This document shows, piece after piece, positions 35,071 to 43,617 of a DNA stretch of 64,000 bases. Origin of the DNA: Gemmatimonadota bacterium (lineage in GTDB: Bacteria > Gemmatimonadota > Gemmatimonadetes > Gemmatimonadales > Gemmatimonadaceae); the NCBI GenBank assembly GCA_016871855.1, contig VHBQ01000005.1:1-64000 (forward strand), read 5' to 3'. How positions within the stretch are numbered: position 1 is the stretch's first letter; each line of letters opens with the position of its first letter. The notes beneath the pieces were generated by a model, which was given only the letters and a program-made list of their open reading frames with translations, did not search any database and was not told where the DNA came from. The translations under genes and the position numbers were made by a program.

Positions 35071-36212
35071 CAGTACCGCGGCACCGACGGATCGATTTCG
35101 ATGCTCCAGCGATCGATGCCGCCGCTCAGGTTGCGGACGCGGTCCCACCCCGCAAGACGCAGCATCGACACCGCCCGGGCGCTGCGCATTCCATGATGGC
35201 AGTACACCACCACATCCCTGTCACGCGGCACCTCGGCGGCGCGACCCGCAAGCTCGCCAAGCGGAATCAACGTGGCCCCGGGCAACTGCGCCGTGCCGTA
35301 TTCCCACGGCTCGCGAACATCCAGCAGCCACGGCGTCCATCCCGACGCCATGCGGTCCTGCACTTCTCGCGGGGTCATTTCAATGTTGTTGTCCATCGCC
35401 GCATCCGCCGTTGGATCGTATCCACAGAAGGCGTCATAGTCGTCCAGCAACGTGCGCATGCTGCCGGTGCCGCACATCGCACACCCTGCATCGCGCGTGA
35501 ATCCCACTTCGTGCGTGCGCATCGTTAGCGCGTCGAAATGCAGCAGCCGTCCGATCAACGGCTCGCCGATGCCGAGGAGCAGTTTGATCGCCTCGACCGC
35601 CTGCATGCTCCCGATAATCCCCGGGAGCACCCCCAGCACGCCCCCCTCGGCGCAGTTCGGCACCGAACCCGGTGCTGGTGGGTCCGGGAAGAGGCATCGG
35701 TAGCACGGACCGCGTGCTGCGTCGAAGACGGCAACCTGCCCTTCGAACCGATGCACACTCCCGTACACGTTGGGCCGCGCGGCAATCACACAGGCATCAT
35801 TGACCAGATAGCGCACGGCAAACTGGTCCGTGCCATCGATGACCACGTCGTAGGCGCTGACCAGCGACACGGCATTGCGCGGCGTGAGTCGAACCGCATG
35901 CGCCTCCAGCACGACATGCGGGTTGAGATCGTGCAACCGCACGCGCGCCGATTCCGTCTTGGCCGTCCCGACGGACGCCGTGCCGTGCAGCACCTGACGC
36001 TGCAGGTTGCTCTCGTCCACGCGGTCGTCGTCCAGCAGGCCGAGACGACCTACGCCTGCCGCCGCCAGATAGAGTGCCGCGGGCGAGCCCAGCCCCCCTA
36101 ACCCGATGATGAGCGCCGAGGCGGCCTTCAGCCGCTCCTGTCCGTCGTGCCCGACACGAGGCAACGCCAAGTGCCGGGCATAGCGGCGGAGTTCATCAGC
36201 ACCGAGGGTCAT
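35070..36212 (-). CDS. ThiF/MoeB-type adenylyltransferase fused to a rhodanese domain
   Basis: A 380-residue enzyme. The E1-like domain (1-250) has the nucleotide loop IIGLGGLGSPAALYLAAAGVG, DDRVDESNLQRQ, the DGTDQFAVRYLVNDAC stretch, and two zinc pairs CYRC and CAMC. The C-terminal domain (about 275-380) is rhodanese-like with the active-site loop YCHHGMRSA. This fusion activates the C-terminal glycine of small sulfur carriers (MoaD, ThiS or CysO/TtuB types) and supplies sulfur from the rhodanese cysteine. No carrier or moa/thi gene is in the window. The ATG at 36212 is the first start in the frame. Confidence 0.88.
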   Translation of the reverse strand: MTLGADELRRYARHLALPRVGHDGQERLKAASALIIGLGGLGSPAALYLAAAGVGRLGLLDDDRVDESNLQRQVLHGTASVGTAKTESARVRLHDLNPHVVLEAHAVRLTPRNAVSLVSAYDVVIDGTDQFAVRYLVNDACVIAARPNVYGSVHRFEGQVAVFDAARGPCYRCLFPDPPAPGSVPNCAEGGVLGVLPGIIGSMQAVEAIKLLLGIGEPLIGRLLHFDALTMRTHEVGFTRDAGCAMCGTGSMRTLLDDYDAFCGYDPTADAAMDNNIEMTPREVQDRMASGWTPWLLDVREPWEYGTAQLPGATLIPLGELAGRAAEVPRDRDVVVYCHHGMRSARAVSMLRLAGWDRVRNLSGGIDRWSIEIDPSVPRY

Positions 36213-36255
36213 GGCCTCAATCTACGGACTTCCACGCGCCGCGCCGGACGCAGGG

Positions 36256-37185
36256 TTACGCCTTCTTCTTTGGCGCGGCGACAAACCCGTGGGCAATCTG
36301 GCCGCCCATCAGGTCCTGCTCCTGCGTGGTCTTGTACCGCTCGGCGCGGCCATCGCCAGCCACACTGCGCCCCTTCTGACGCAACGCGTCCATTTCACCA
36401 GGATGGAAGGCCTCGAATCCGGCGACGACCTTGAGGTTCTTGCGCAGCACGCCGGTCGAGTCCATTCCACAGATGACCGAACTGACTGGCAGGGACAGGC
36501 TGTAGCGCAGCGCCTCTTCGGGCTTGATCCCTTTCACCGCCTGCAGCGCGCCCCCCGCGATGGGCTTTGTTCCGATGACCGCCGCGCCCCGGCGGATGGT
36601 CTCCGGCAGCACCTGCTTTTCGAACGAACGGTACGAGGCATCGAGCGGGTTCAGCGGCATCATCACCGCATCCCAGGCGAACCCGCGCTGCAGGAGCCTG
36701 AGGTGAATGTGCGGTGACTTGTGCCCGCCAAAGCCGATGAACCGCACCTTGCCCTGCTCACGCGCCTCCTGCATCGCGTCGAGGCCGCCATGATCGTAGA
36801 TCCACTCCACGTCGTTGTCGTAGATGACCTCGTGGAAGGACCACAGCTCGATCCGATCCGTCTTGAGGCGCCCCAGCGTCTCATCGAGCTGATGCATCGC
36901 CGTCTTGTAGTCGCGCAGGTACGCACAGCACTGCACCACGAGCGTGACCCGCTCGCGATACCCGTCGCTTAGGGCGAGGCCGAGCCAACGCTCTGTCCGT
37001 CCCTCCCCGTATTCGTGCGCGGTCTCGATCACGGTCACGCCTTTGTCGATGGCCTCGCGCACGACGCGGACGAACTCCTTCTGGCTCCCCTCGCCCAGGC
37101 GATGCGTGCCGAGACCGAGGATCGAGGTGGGATGGCCGCTGCGTCCGAGCGGCCGCTGTTCGAGGAAGGCGGGCGTCTTCGTCAT
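36256..37185 (-). CDS. aldo/keto reductase family protein
   Basis: A 309-residue TIM-barrel protein from the ATG at 37185. N-terminal LGRSGHPTSILGLGTHRLGEG and VTVIETAHEYGEGRTERWLG contain the family's Asp/Tyr-type active-site region, although the usual 'FDTA' aspartate is IETA here, so Asp is replaced by Glu. IELWSFHEVIYD and FIGFGGHKSP follow in the usual order, with GTKPIAGGALQAVKG and VICGMDSTGVLRKNL near the NADPH site. The last 30 residues lack the cysteines of ferredoxin-type AKR fusions. A frame opening exists upstream to 37473 but would overlap the neighbouring Smr-like gene. Confidence 0.82.
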   Translation of the reverse strand: MTKTPAFLEQRPLGRSGHPTSILGLGTHRLGEGSQKEFVRVVREAIDKGVTVIETAHEYGEGRTERWLGLALSDGYRERVTLVVQCCAYLRDYKTAMHQLDETLGRLKTDRIELWSFHEVIYDNDVEWIYDHGGLDAMQEAREQGKVRFIGFGGHKSPHIHLRLLQRGFAWDAVMMPLNPLDASYRSFEKQVLPETIRRGAAVIGTKPIAGGALQAVKGIKPEEALRYSLSLPVSSVICGMDSTGVLRKNLKVVAGFEAFHPGEMDALRQKGRSVAGDGRAERYKTTQEQDLMGGQIAHGFVAAPKKKA

Positions 37186-37213
37186 GCGTTCCGGAGAGTG
37201 GGGGTGGGGTCCG

Positions 37214-37798
37214 TCATTCCATACCATCCAGTTCCCGCAGGGCTCGCTCGGCGGCTGCGCGCAGGCGAGCGTCGCGATCGGCGCTGGGGGGCAATGCGGC
37301 GCCGAGCACCGAGAACTGCCGCAGCATTTCATCCTGCACGAACGAATCGGCCGTCGGCGCGCCGAGGACTTGCAGCGACCGTTCTGCCAACCGACGCAGG
37401 GCCGCTCGCGCTGACGCATCGAGCGCCGCCAGCATCTCGGGATCCGCGGCGGTCGGCGCCGCATGATCGCCATGCCGTCTCGGCGCGGCGAGCAGCGTGC
37501 GAACCGAGGCCGGCGTCACCGCGAACGAGCCCGGCGTATGCTCACTCCACCGCGCAACGACGCCACGGCGCCGCAGTTTGGCGAGCAGCGCCGCCACCGC
37601 CGGACGTACCACGGCGACGCCGTCGACGCTCTGGTTGCCGCGCCCGGTGATGACCAGCACCTCCGCCGCGCCGCTTACTTGGCGTTCCCGCAGGAACCCC
37701 TCCGCGCGACGCGTCGCCTCCGCTGCCGTCGGCAGGCTGGCACGAAGATCGAGGGTGTTCGCGTGACCAAATCGCAATGCGTCGAAGGCGGCGGCCAC
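37214..37798 (-). CDS. Smr-domain-like protein
   Basis: A 194-residue protein from the GTG at 37798, the first start after the upstream phosphatase stop. Residues about 10-95 resemble a Smr (MutS2 C-terminal-like) domain: LDLRASLPTAAEATRRAEGF in place of the usual LDLHG start, VLVITGRGNQSVDG for the glycine-rich loop, and the final beta pair. Smr domains bind or nick nucleic acids; the catalytic LDLH histidine is not present, so activity is doubtful. The C-terminal half is helical, with many Arg/Ala. Genes on both sides are on the same strand. Confidence 0.6.
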   Translation of the reverse strand: MAAAFDALRFGHANTLDLRASLPTAAEATRRAEGFLRERQVSGAAEVLVITGRGNQSVDGVAVVRPAVAALLAKLRRRGVVARWSEHTPGSFAVTPASVRTLLAAPRRHGDHAAPTAADPEMLAALDASARAALRRLAERSLQVLGAPTADSFVQDEMLRQFSVLGAALPPSADRDARLRAAAERALRELDGME

Positions 37799-37835
37799 GG
37801 CCGGTGTCCCCGGCCGCCGCTTGCGCGGACCGGAT

Positions 37836-39503
37836 CTACCGGCCGGCACGCACCGCCTTGGTGAGCACAACGCCATCCAGCTTTTCGGTTGGCCGCACGC
37901 CAAGTATGACCGCGAGCGTCGGCGCGATGTCCACCGTGCGCACGGTGTCGGCGTGCACTCCCGCGCGCACCCCGGCCCCCCAGAAGATGACGGGTACCTG
38001 GGCGTCGCTGTCGTGCGGCATCCCGTGCGTCGCGTAGGTCGTCGCTTCCCAGTAGCTGTATGGCGTGAGCGTGATGGCCAGCCGCGCGGTGCTGCCCGCG
38101 GCAAAGAGATTGAGCCAGCGGCGCGCAATCTTGTCCTTGGCCAGATTGGCTTTCGCCAGATCCGCGAACCGGTCGGCCCGCCAGACGCCGGGGATCTTGA
38201 GCGCGGCGGCGGCCAGCGCCTTGGTCACCGAGTCGGCACTCACCTTGGCACTGTCGAACGCCGCCTCTTTGAACACAGAGAAGACACCATCGTCGAAGAG
38301 CCACGCGCTTCGGTCGACACCCGCCGCGGTCAGCGATGACTGCAGGTGCTTGACCAGCGGATCGAGGTTCACGCGCTTGGCATTCTTGTTCGGATACCGC
38401 CCGGTGTGAATCTCCGGCAACGGCGTGACCCCATGGTCGCCCGTCAGGGCAATCAGGATGCGCCGCTGGTCACGCAGCTTGAACAGCGAGTCGAGGAACG
38501 CGCCCAGATACCGGTCCAGCCGGAGAATCTGGTCATGCAGTTCCCGCGAATCGGGCCCGTACTTGTGCCCCACCGCGTCCGTGGTCGAGAGCGACACCGC
38601 CAGCAGGTCCGTGCGCGCGCCATCCGCGCCAAGCCCCTTCTCCTGCACCCCGCGCAGCGCGAAGGCCAGCGTCAGCGAGTCCATCACCGGGTAGTTCGCG
38701 AACCCTTTCGCCACGGCGGCGGTATCCGTGGGGAACTGGTGAGGGAAGAGGAAGTCCTGACCATCGGACTCCTCCCACACGGTGTCCTCCTCCACGTAAC
38801 GATTGGCGGGAAGCAGCAGATTCCACGCCTTGCCGGCATAGGCGGCGTAGCCGCGCTCCGCGTTGAACCGCTGCACCCACGCGGGAAGCGTGTCGGCGTA
38901 GTAGCGGCTCGTCGTGAAGATCCCGGCGCTGCCGCTCCACCAGTACACGTCGCCGCGACTGTGGCCGATCGGCAGGATGGCGCCGCGATCCTTGCGCGAC
39001 ACCGACAGGTAACGGGTCGAGGAATCCGCCGCGCGCATCCAGTCGATCAGGTTCGTGCCGCGGAACCGAAATGGCGATGCGCCCGTCTCCGTCGCTCCGC
39101 CGAGCAACGGCGCGGCCGATGTGTTGACGCCCTGCGAGTTGGCTGAAATGCCGGTGTGCACCGGATGCCGCCCGGACATCACCGTTGAGTGCCCCGGCGC
39201 TGTTTCGGTGATCGCGTGGTCCTGAAACCCGTTCGCCCAGACCGCTCCGCCGGAGGCGAGCCGCTTGAGACCGCTCGTCAGTTGGGAGCGGAACCGGGCG
39301 AGGTAGTCGCCCCGCATTTGGTCCACAGTGATGAAGACGACCAGAGTTGGCTTGGCGCCTGTGGCGGGGCGCTGCGCGGGCGCGCCGGTCGGGGCCAGCG
39401 CCAGCACGCCGGCGAGCCCAAGGGCGGAGAGGACGGAACGGGTCACGGACGGTCGTTTCAAATGGGTCAAATCACGGGTGGCGTAGGATGGGCCGGAGAA
39501 CAC
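37836..39503 (-). CDS. secreted PafA-like alkaline phosphatase family protein
   Basis: A 555-residue protein of the type I phosphodiesterase/alkaline phosphatase superfamily. Metal ligands and nucleophile are visible: VFITVDQMRGDYL, ETAPGHSTVMSG with the nucleophilic threonine before it, STTDAVGHKYGPDS and ALTGDHGVTP, plus the distal ATYATHGMPHD. It removes phosphate from monoesters outside the cytoplasm. A signal peptide is clear if translation begins at the in-frame GTG at 39446 (TRSVLSALGLAGVLALAP...APAQ); the ATG at 39503 would add 19 residues before it. It is divergent from the DUF4956 gene, with about 110 bases between the starts. Confidence 0.87.
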   Translation of the reverse strand: MFSGPSYATRDLTHLKRPSVTRSVLSALGLAGVLALAPTGAPAQRPATGAKPTLVVFITVDQMRGDYLARFRSQLTSGLKRLASGGAVWANGFQDHAITETAPGHSTVMSGRHPVHTGISANSQGVNTSAAPLLGGATETGASPFRFRGTNLIDWMRAADSSTRYLSVSRKDRGAILPIGHSRGDVYWWSGSAGIFTTSRYYADTLPAWVQRFNAERGYAAYAGKAWNLLLPANRYVEEDTVWEESDGQDFLFPHQFPTDTAAVAKGFANYPVMDSLTLAFALRGVQEKGLGADGARTDLLAVSLSTTDAVGHKYGPDSRELHDQILRLDRYLGAFLDSLFKLRDQRRILIALTGDHGVTPLPEIHTGRYPNKNAKRVNLDPLVKHLQSSLTAAGVDRSAWLFDDGVFSVFKEAAFDSAKVSADSVTKALAAAALKIPGVWRADRFADLAKANLAKDKIARRWLNLFAAGSTARLAITLTPYSYWEATTYATHGMPHDSDAQVPVIFWGAGVRAGVHADTVRTVDIAPTLAVILGVRPTEKLDGVVLTKAVRAGR

Positions 39504-39613
39504 CTCCCCGCCAGAGGGAGAAAGCTAACAGGCCCTCCTAGTTGCTACCCCACGCCTCCCACCACAAGTTCACCTCGATCACCGCCGGACCGCCCGCTTC
39601 TTCCAGACGTCCC

Positions 39614-40639
39614 GTGAACAGCCCCAGAAAGCCCATCCCCGTGTGGGACAACATCGTGCTCCGCACGACGCTCTACTATCTCGTGCTGGCCATTGTCGCG
39701 TTCTGGTTGGAAGATCTCGAGGTGGGAGGGATCGGGTCAGACGTCGGCGTGGACACCCTGCTTGGCGGATTCTCCAAGGGAGACTTGGCGTCGTCGCCGG
39801 GGTCGCCCGCCGCAGCCGGCCCGGTTGCGGCCCATGGGATCGTCGCGATGGCGAGTGCGCTCGCCTTCGCGCTCCCGGTGGCGTGGATCTATATCCTCAC
39901 CCGCCAGAAGAAGGGCTACTCGCAGTCGGTAGTGCAGGCTCTCGTGGTGCTCCCGTTGGTCATCGCGGGCATCGTGGTGCTGGTCAAGCACTCCCTCATC
40001 CTCGCCTTCGCGCTCGGCGGCATCGTCGCCGCCGTGCGTTTTCGCACGAACCTCGAGGACACCAAGGACGCGGCGGCGATCTTCTGCGTCACCGGGATTG
40101 GGTTGGCCTCCGCCGTCGCACCAGGCATTGCGGCGGTGCTGTCCATTGGCTTCAACCTGCTGATGGTTGGACTCTGGCTCACGGAGTTCGGCCGATCCCC
40201 TGCCTCGCTCGAGGGCAAGCGCGCCCAACGGCAGCTCGATCGCGCGCTTCAGGTGGCCAGCCGCACCGGGACGTTCGTGGCCAAGATCGACGACGAAATC
40301 CTCAAGTCCTTGGCGCCGGAGCAGCTGGAGGCGCTCGCCGATCGCGCCTGGAAGCGCAAGAAGAAGATGGACACGGAACTGTCCGACGCGCCGCAGTACG
40401 TGCACGAGTTCCTGTTGCGTGTTCACTGTGAGAACCTCGACGTCGCACGCCCGCTCATCGAGCCGGAGTTCGACGGTCTGTTCCGGACGTGGAAGTTCAT
40501 GGGCGCGGAGCGAACGGAGGACGGGAGCCGCATCGCCGAGTACGGCGTGGATCTTGGCGAGACGGTCACGAAAGGGGTGGTCGGCGACGTCCTTCGCGCC
40601 GTCCCCGGTGCCGGCATTTCCCGCGTGGAGGTGCGGTGA
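39614..40639 (+). CDS. DUF4956-family membrane protein
   Basis: About 341 residues from the GTG at 39614; a TTG at 39542 is a weaker option. Four or five membrane spans occupy residues 15-190 (LYYLVLAIVAFWLE, IVAMASALAFALPVAWIYIL, VVQALVVLPLVIAGIVVLV, ILAFALGGIVAAVRFRTNLED, GIAAVLSIGFNLLMVGLWL). RFRTNLEDTKDAAAIFCVTG is characteristic of DUF4956. The C-terminal 150 residues are soluble. From family context, DUF4956 genes are often next to CotH-like and VTC-type genes; here a secreted CotH-like gene follows with a GTGA overlap. Confidence 0.75.
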   Translation: MNSPRKPIPVWDNIVLRTTLYYLVLAIVAFWLEDLEVGGIGSDVGVDTLLGGFSKGDLASSPGSPAAAGPVAAHGIVAMASALAFALPVAWIYILTRQKKGYSQSVVQALVVLPLVIAGIVVLVKHSLILAFALGGIVAAVRFRTNLEDTKDAAAIFCVTGIGLASAVAPGIAAVLSIGFNLLMVGLWLTEFGRSPASLEGKRAQRQLDRALQVASRTGTFVAKIDDEILKSLAPEQLEALADRAWKRKKKMDTELSDAPQYVHEFLLRVHCENLDVARPLIEPEFDGLFRTWKFMGAERTEDGSRIAEYGVDLGETVTKGVVGDVLRAVPGAGISRVEVR

Positions 40640-41670
40640 GGGGGGGCGGGCGCTGTGCCGCCGTCTGCGCGACGCTCCTGCTGACGCTCGCGTCCGCTGC
40701 GGAGGCGCAACGCCTCTTCCGACGGTCGGAGCCGCTGGAGATCACGATTCGCACCCGCCTGCATGTGCTCATCAACGACCGCGACTCCACCGACCGGGAG
40801 CTGCATCCCGGGGAACTGGAGTATCGCGACACCACCGGCGCGGTCGTCAAGGTTCCCGTGACCCTGCGCACGCGCGGGCATTTTCGTCGGCAGTTCAGGA
40901 ACTGCAGCTTCCCGCCGCTGCGCGTGGAACTGACGAAGGAAGCGGCGAACAACACCATCTTTGATGGCAACCGCAAGCTCAAACTTGCCTCGAGTTGCCG
41001 TCCGTCCAACCCGGAGTACGAGCAGTACATCCTGGCCGAGGCCGCGGTCTACCGGATGTACGCCGCGCTCACCCCGTGGAGCTACCGCGTCCGGCTCGCG
41101 CGGGTCGCATATCAGGACACCGAGGGCCGGGCCAAGCCGGTGACGAGCTGGGCCTTCTTCGTCGAGGACGACGGCGACCTCGCCCAGCGGCGCGACGTCA
41201 GGAAGCTTGAGACCAAGGGCGCGCTGTTCGAGGACGTCGAGCCGGAGAAATGGGGTCTCACGCAGCTTTTTGAGTATATGGCCGGCAATACCGACTGGTC
41301 CGTATCCGGCCTGCACAACATCACGCTCCTGCGGGACACCACCGGGATGGTGCACGCCGTGCCGTACGATTTCGATTGGTCGGGCGCGGTGAATGCCCGG
41401 TATGCCTTCCCAGACCGGACGCTTCCCATCCGCACCGTGGTCCAGCGTCTCTGGCGTGGCGATTGCCGCACGGCAGACCAGCTTGCACCGAGCATCGACC
41501 ACTTCAAGGCGCGGCGCGCAGCCCTGGATTCGGCGTACCTCACCATCGAGGGAATGACCCCGAGGGTTCAGGAGCGCATGCGGCGCTACTTTGCGGAATT
41601 CTGGTCGCTCATTGAGGACCCGCGGAGCGCGGCCATCGAGTTCAAGCGGAACTGCGCCGCCGGCAACTGA
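40636..41670 (+). CDS. secreted CotH-like protein
   Basis: A 344-residue protein from the GTG at 40636, overlapping the previous stop. A signal peptide is evident (CAAVCATLLLTLASAAEAQ). The body shows VTLRTRGHFRR, RKLKLASSCRPSNPEYEQYIL, SWAFFVEDDGDLAQRR, then EYMAGNTDWSVSGLHNITLL and AVPYDFDWSGAVNARYA. These last two resemble the catalytic-loop and metal-binding (DFD) motifs of the atypical CotH kinase fold, so an extracytoplasmic kinase-like or ligand-binding role is possible; that is inference. Its coupling to DUF4956 supports a shared membrane-linked function. Confidence 0.62.
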   Translation: MRGGGRCAAVCATLLLTLASAAEAQRLFRRSEPLEITIRTRLHVLINDRDSTDRELHPGELEYRDTTGAVVKVPVTLRTRGHFRRQFRNCSFPPLRVELTKEAANNTIFDGNRKLKLASSCRPSNPEYEQYILAEAAVYRMYAALTPWSYRVRLARVAYQDTEGRAKPVTSWAFFVEDDGDLAQRRDVRKLETKGALFEDVEPEKWGLTQLFEYMAGNTDWSVSGLHNITLLRDTTGMVHAVPYDFDWSGAVNARYAFPDRTLPIRTVVQRLWRGDCRTADQLAPSIDHFKARRAALDSAYLTIEGMTPRVQERMRRYFAEFWSLIEDPRSAAIEFKRNCAAGN

Positions 41671-42843
41671 TCAGCCGATCGCCTGCTCCAGCAGTCGCAC
41701 GCCACGCTCCAGGTCGGCACGTGACATGACGAGCGGGGGCAGCAGTCGGATCGTGTGCTCGCCCGCTGAGCAGAGCAGCAACCCGAGATCGAGCGCCCGC
41801 GCGATCACGTCCTTGGCGGCGTCGGTCACGTCGATTCCCCACATGTAGCCGACGCCACGCACGGCACGGACCTTAGGCAATCGCTCGGCGAGCCCACGCA
41901 GCGCGGTGCCAAGCCATACACCGTTGTCAGTCACGTGCTGCAACAGGGCCGGATCGTGGAGGCGGTCAAAGACGTGGAGAGCCGCGCTGGCGACCAAGGG
42001 GCCGCCGCCGAAGGTGGTGCCGTGATCGCCCGGCTGCATCGCGCTGGCCACGTCCTCGGTCATCAGGATCGCGCCCATCGGGAGTCCGCCAGCCATCGGC
42101 TTGGCTGTCGTCAGGACGTCGGGCGTGATGCCAGCCTGTTCGTACGCCCAGAATGTCCCCGTGCGGCCGTAACCGCACTGGATCTCGTCCAGAATCAGGA
42201 GAACGTTGCGCTCCTTGGTCAGCGCGCGCAGGCCGCGAAGGAACTCGTGGTCGAGCACGCGCACGCCCCCCTCGCCCTGCACCGGCTCGACGATGACCGC
42301 CGCCACCGTTTCCGGATTCAGCAGCCCCTCGAGTTCGCCAAGATCGCGCTCCGCAATCGACACGCCGCCAGCCAGTGGACGGAATGGCATGCGATACTGC
42401 GGACGATCAGTGGCGGCCAGCGTGCCAAACAACCGGCCGTGGAAGGCGCCGCGCAGGGCCACGATCTCGTGCTTTGACGGCGCCTGCCCGCGCGCCCAGC
42501 GGCGGGCGACCTTGAACGCCCCTTCGTTGGCCTCCGCCCCGGAGTTGCAGAAGAAGACGCGATCGGCGAACGACGAGGCGACAAGTTTCTCGGCGAGCTG
42601 TTCGCCCGGCGACGTGCGATAGAGATTCGACACGTGCACGAGGCCGCTGGCGAGCGCGCCGTGCATGGCATCGGCCAGGCCGGGATCGCCATAGCCGAGG
42701 GCGTTGACCGCAATGCCGGCGACGAAATCGAGATACGCCTTCCCGTCGGTGTCGAAGAGCTCGACGCCGGCGCCGCGCACCAGCTCCATCGGCGCGCGGC
42801 GGTAGGTGCCGAGAATGGCGTCAGCGGCGGCAACAGTGGACAT
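41671..42843 (-). CDS. argD: acetylornithine aminotransferase
   Basis: A 390-residue class III PLP aminotransferase. It converts N-acetylglutamate semialdehyde to N-acetylornithine in arginine synthesis. Landmarks are the FFCNSGAEANEGAFKVARR loop, ALRGAFHGRLFGTLAAT, VIVEPVQGEGG, LILDEIQCGYGRTG and the PLP lysine in TTAKPMAGGLPMGA, with TTFGGGPL. The length is normal. It is the last gene of argC-argB-argD on the minus strand, nine bases after argB. Annotation as succinylornithine or ornithine transaminase is less likely because of the operon. Confidence 0.93.
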   Translation of the reverse strand: MSTVAAADAILGTYRRAPMELVRGAGVELFDTDGKAYLDFVAGIAVNALGYGDPGLADAMHGALASGLVHVSNLYRTSPGEQLAEKLVASSFADRVFFCNSGAEANEGAFKVARRWARGQAPSKHEIVALRGAFHGRLFGTLAATDRPQYRMPFRPLAGGVSIAERDLGELEGLLNPETVAAVIVEPVQGEGGVRVLDHEFLRGLRALTKERNVLLILDEIQCGYGRTGTFWAYEQAGITPDVLTTAKPMAGGLPMGAILMTEDVASAMQPGDHGTTFGGGPLVASAALHVFDRLHDPALLQHVTDNGVWLGTALRGLAERLPKVRAVRGVGYMWGIDVTDAAKDVIARALDLGLLLCSAGEHTIRLLPPLVMSRADLERGVRLLEQAIG

Positions 42844-42852
42844 CAGGGGGCC

Positions 42853-43617
42853 TCAGGCGGCAGGAACCGGAGACGGGGAAAGACGCGTGCCAGCGGACGC
42901 GTCGGTGATGGCGGTCAGGTCGCCGATGCGCACGCGACGCACGCCACCGCGCAGCGCGAGAGCGCCGGCTTCGAGCTTGGCGGCCATGCCGCCCTTCGCC
43001 ACGCCCGACGCCACCAGCGCCTGCGCTGCGACGCTGTCGAGCGTGGCAATGATCTCACCAGCGTCGGTGAGCACACCAGGGACATCGGCCACGAGGAGCA
43101 GTTCATCGGCGCCAATGGCCGCCGCGATCGCCGCCGCGGCATCGTCGCCATTGACGTTGAGGCCGCCGCCCTGCGGGTCATCGGCGTCGCGTCCGAGCGG
43201 CGAAACGACGGGAATGAATCCGCCGCTCCACAGGTGCGCGAGCAGCGCCGGCTGCGCCGTCATCGCGCCGCCTACGCGCCCGAAATCAGGATCCGTCACG
43301 TGGGCGAGCAGCAGGCCGGCGTCTTCGCCGGAGATGCCCACCGCGCGCACGTTGGCACTGAGCAGTTGCGCCACCAGACGCTTGTTCGTGGCGCCCGAGA
43401 GCACCATGCGCACGAGTTCCAGATCCTCGGCGCTGGTCACGCGCCGGCCGCCGCGAAACTGCGGCTCAATCCCGAGCCGTCGCTGCAACGCGGACACTTC
43501 GTCGCCGCCGCCGTGCACCACCACCAACGATTCGCCGCGGCCGACGGCCGCGGCGAGCTGCGCGATCAGGCGCGGATCGCCCTGCGCCCGGCCGCCGATC
43601 TTCACGACGCGCCTCAC
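42853..43617 (-). CDS. argB: acetylglutamate kinase
   Basis: A 254-residue amino-acid kinase. It begins VVKIGGRAQGD, and carries VVVHGGGDEVSALQRRLG and GISGEDAGLLLA. The nucleotide/product region reads GDDAAAAIAAAIGADELLLVADVPGVLTD, and KGGMAAKLEAGALALRGGV is the C-terminal glycine-rich region of argB-type kinases. It phosphorylates N-acetylglutamate. It is on the short side (260-300 is common), with no N-terminal arginine-sensing helix visible. The start overlaps argC by four bases (ATGA). The genuine acetylated pathway is supported by argC and argD neighbours; LysW-type carriers are not seen. Confidence 0.92.
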   Translation of the reverse strand: MRRVVKIGGRAQGDPRLIAQLAAAVGRGESLVVVHGGGDEVSALQRRLGIEPQFRGGRRVTSAEDLELVRMVLSGATNKRLVAQLLSANVRAVGISGEDAGLLLAHVTDPDFGRVGGAMTAQPALLAHLWSGGFIPVVSPLGRDADDPQGGGLNVNGDDAAAAIAAAIGADELLLVADVPGVLTDAGEIIATLDSVAAQALVASGVAKGGMAAKLEAGALALRGGVRRVRIGDLTAITDASAGTRLSPSPVPAA

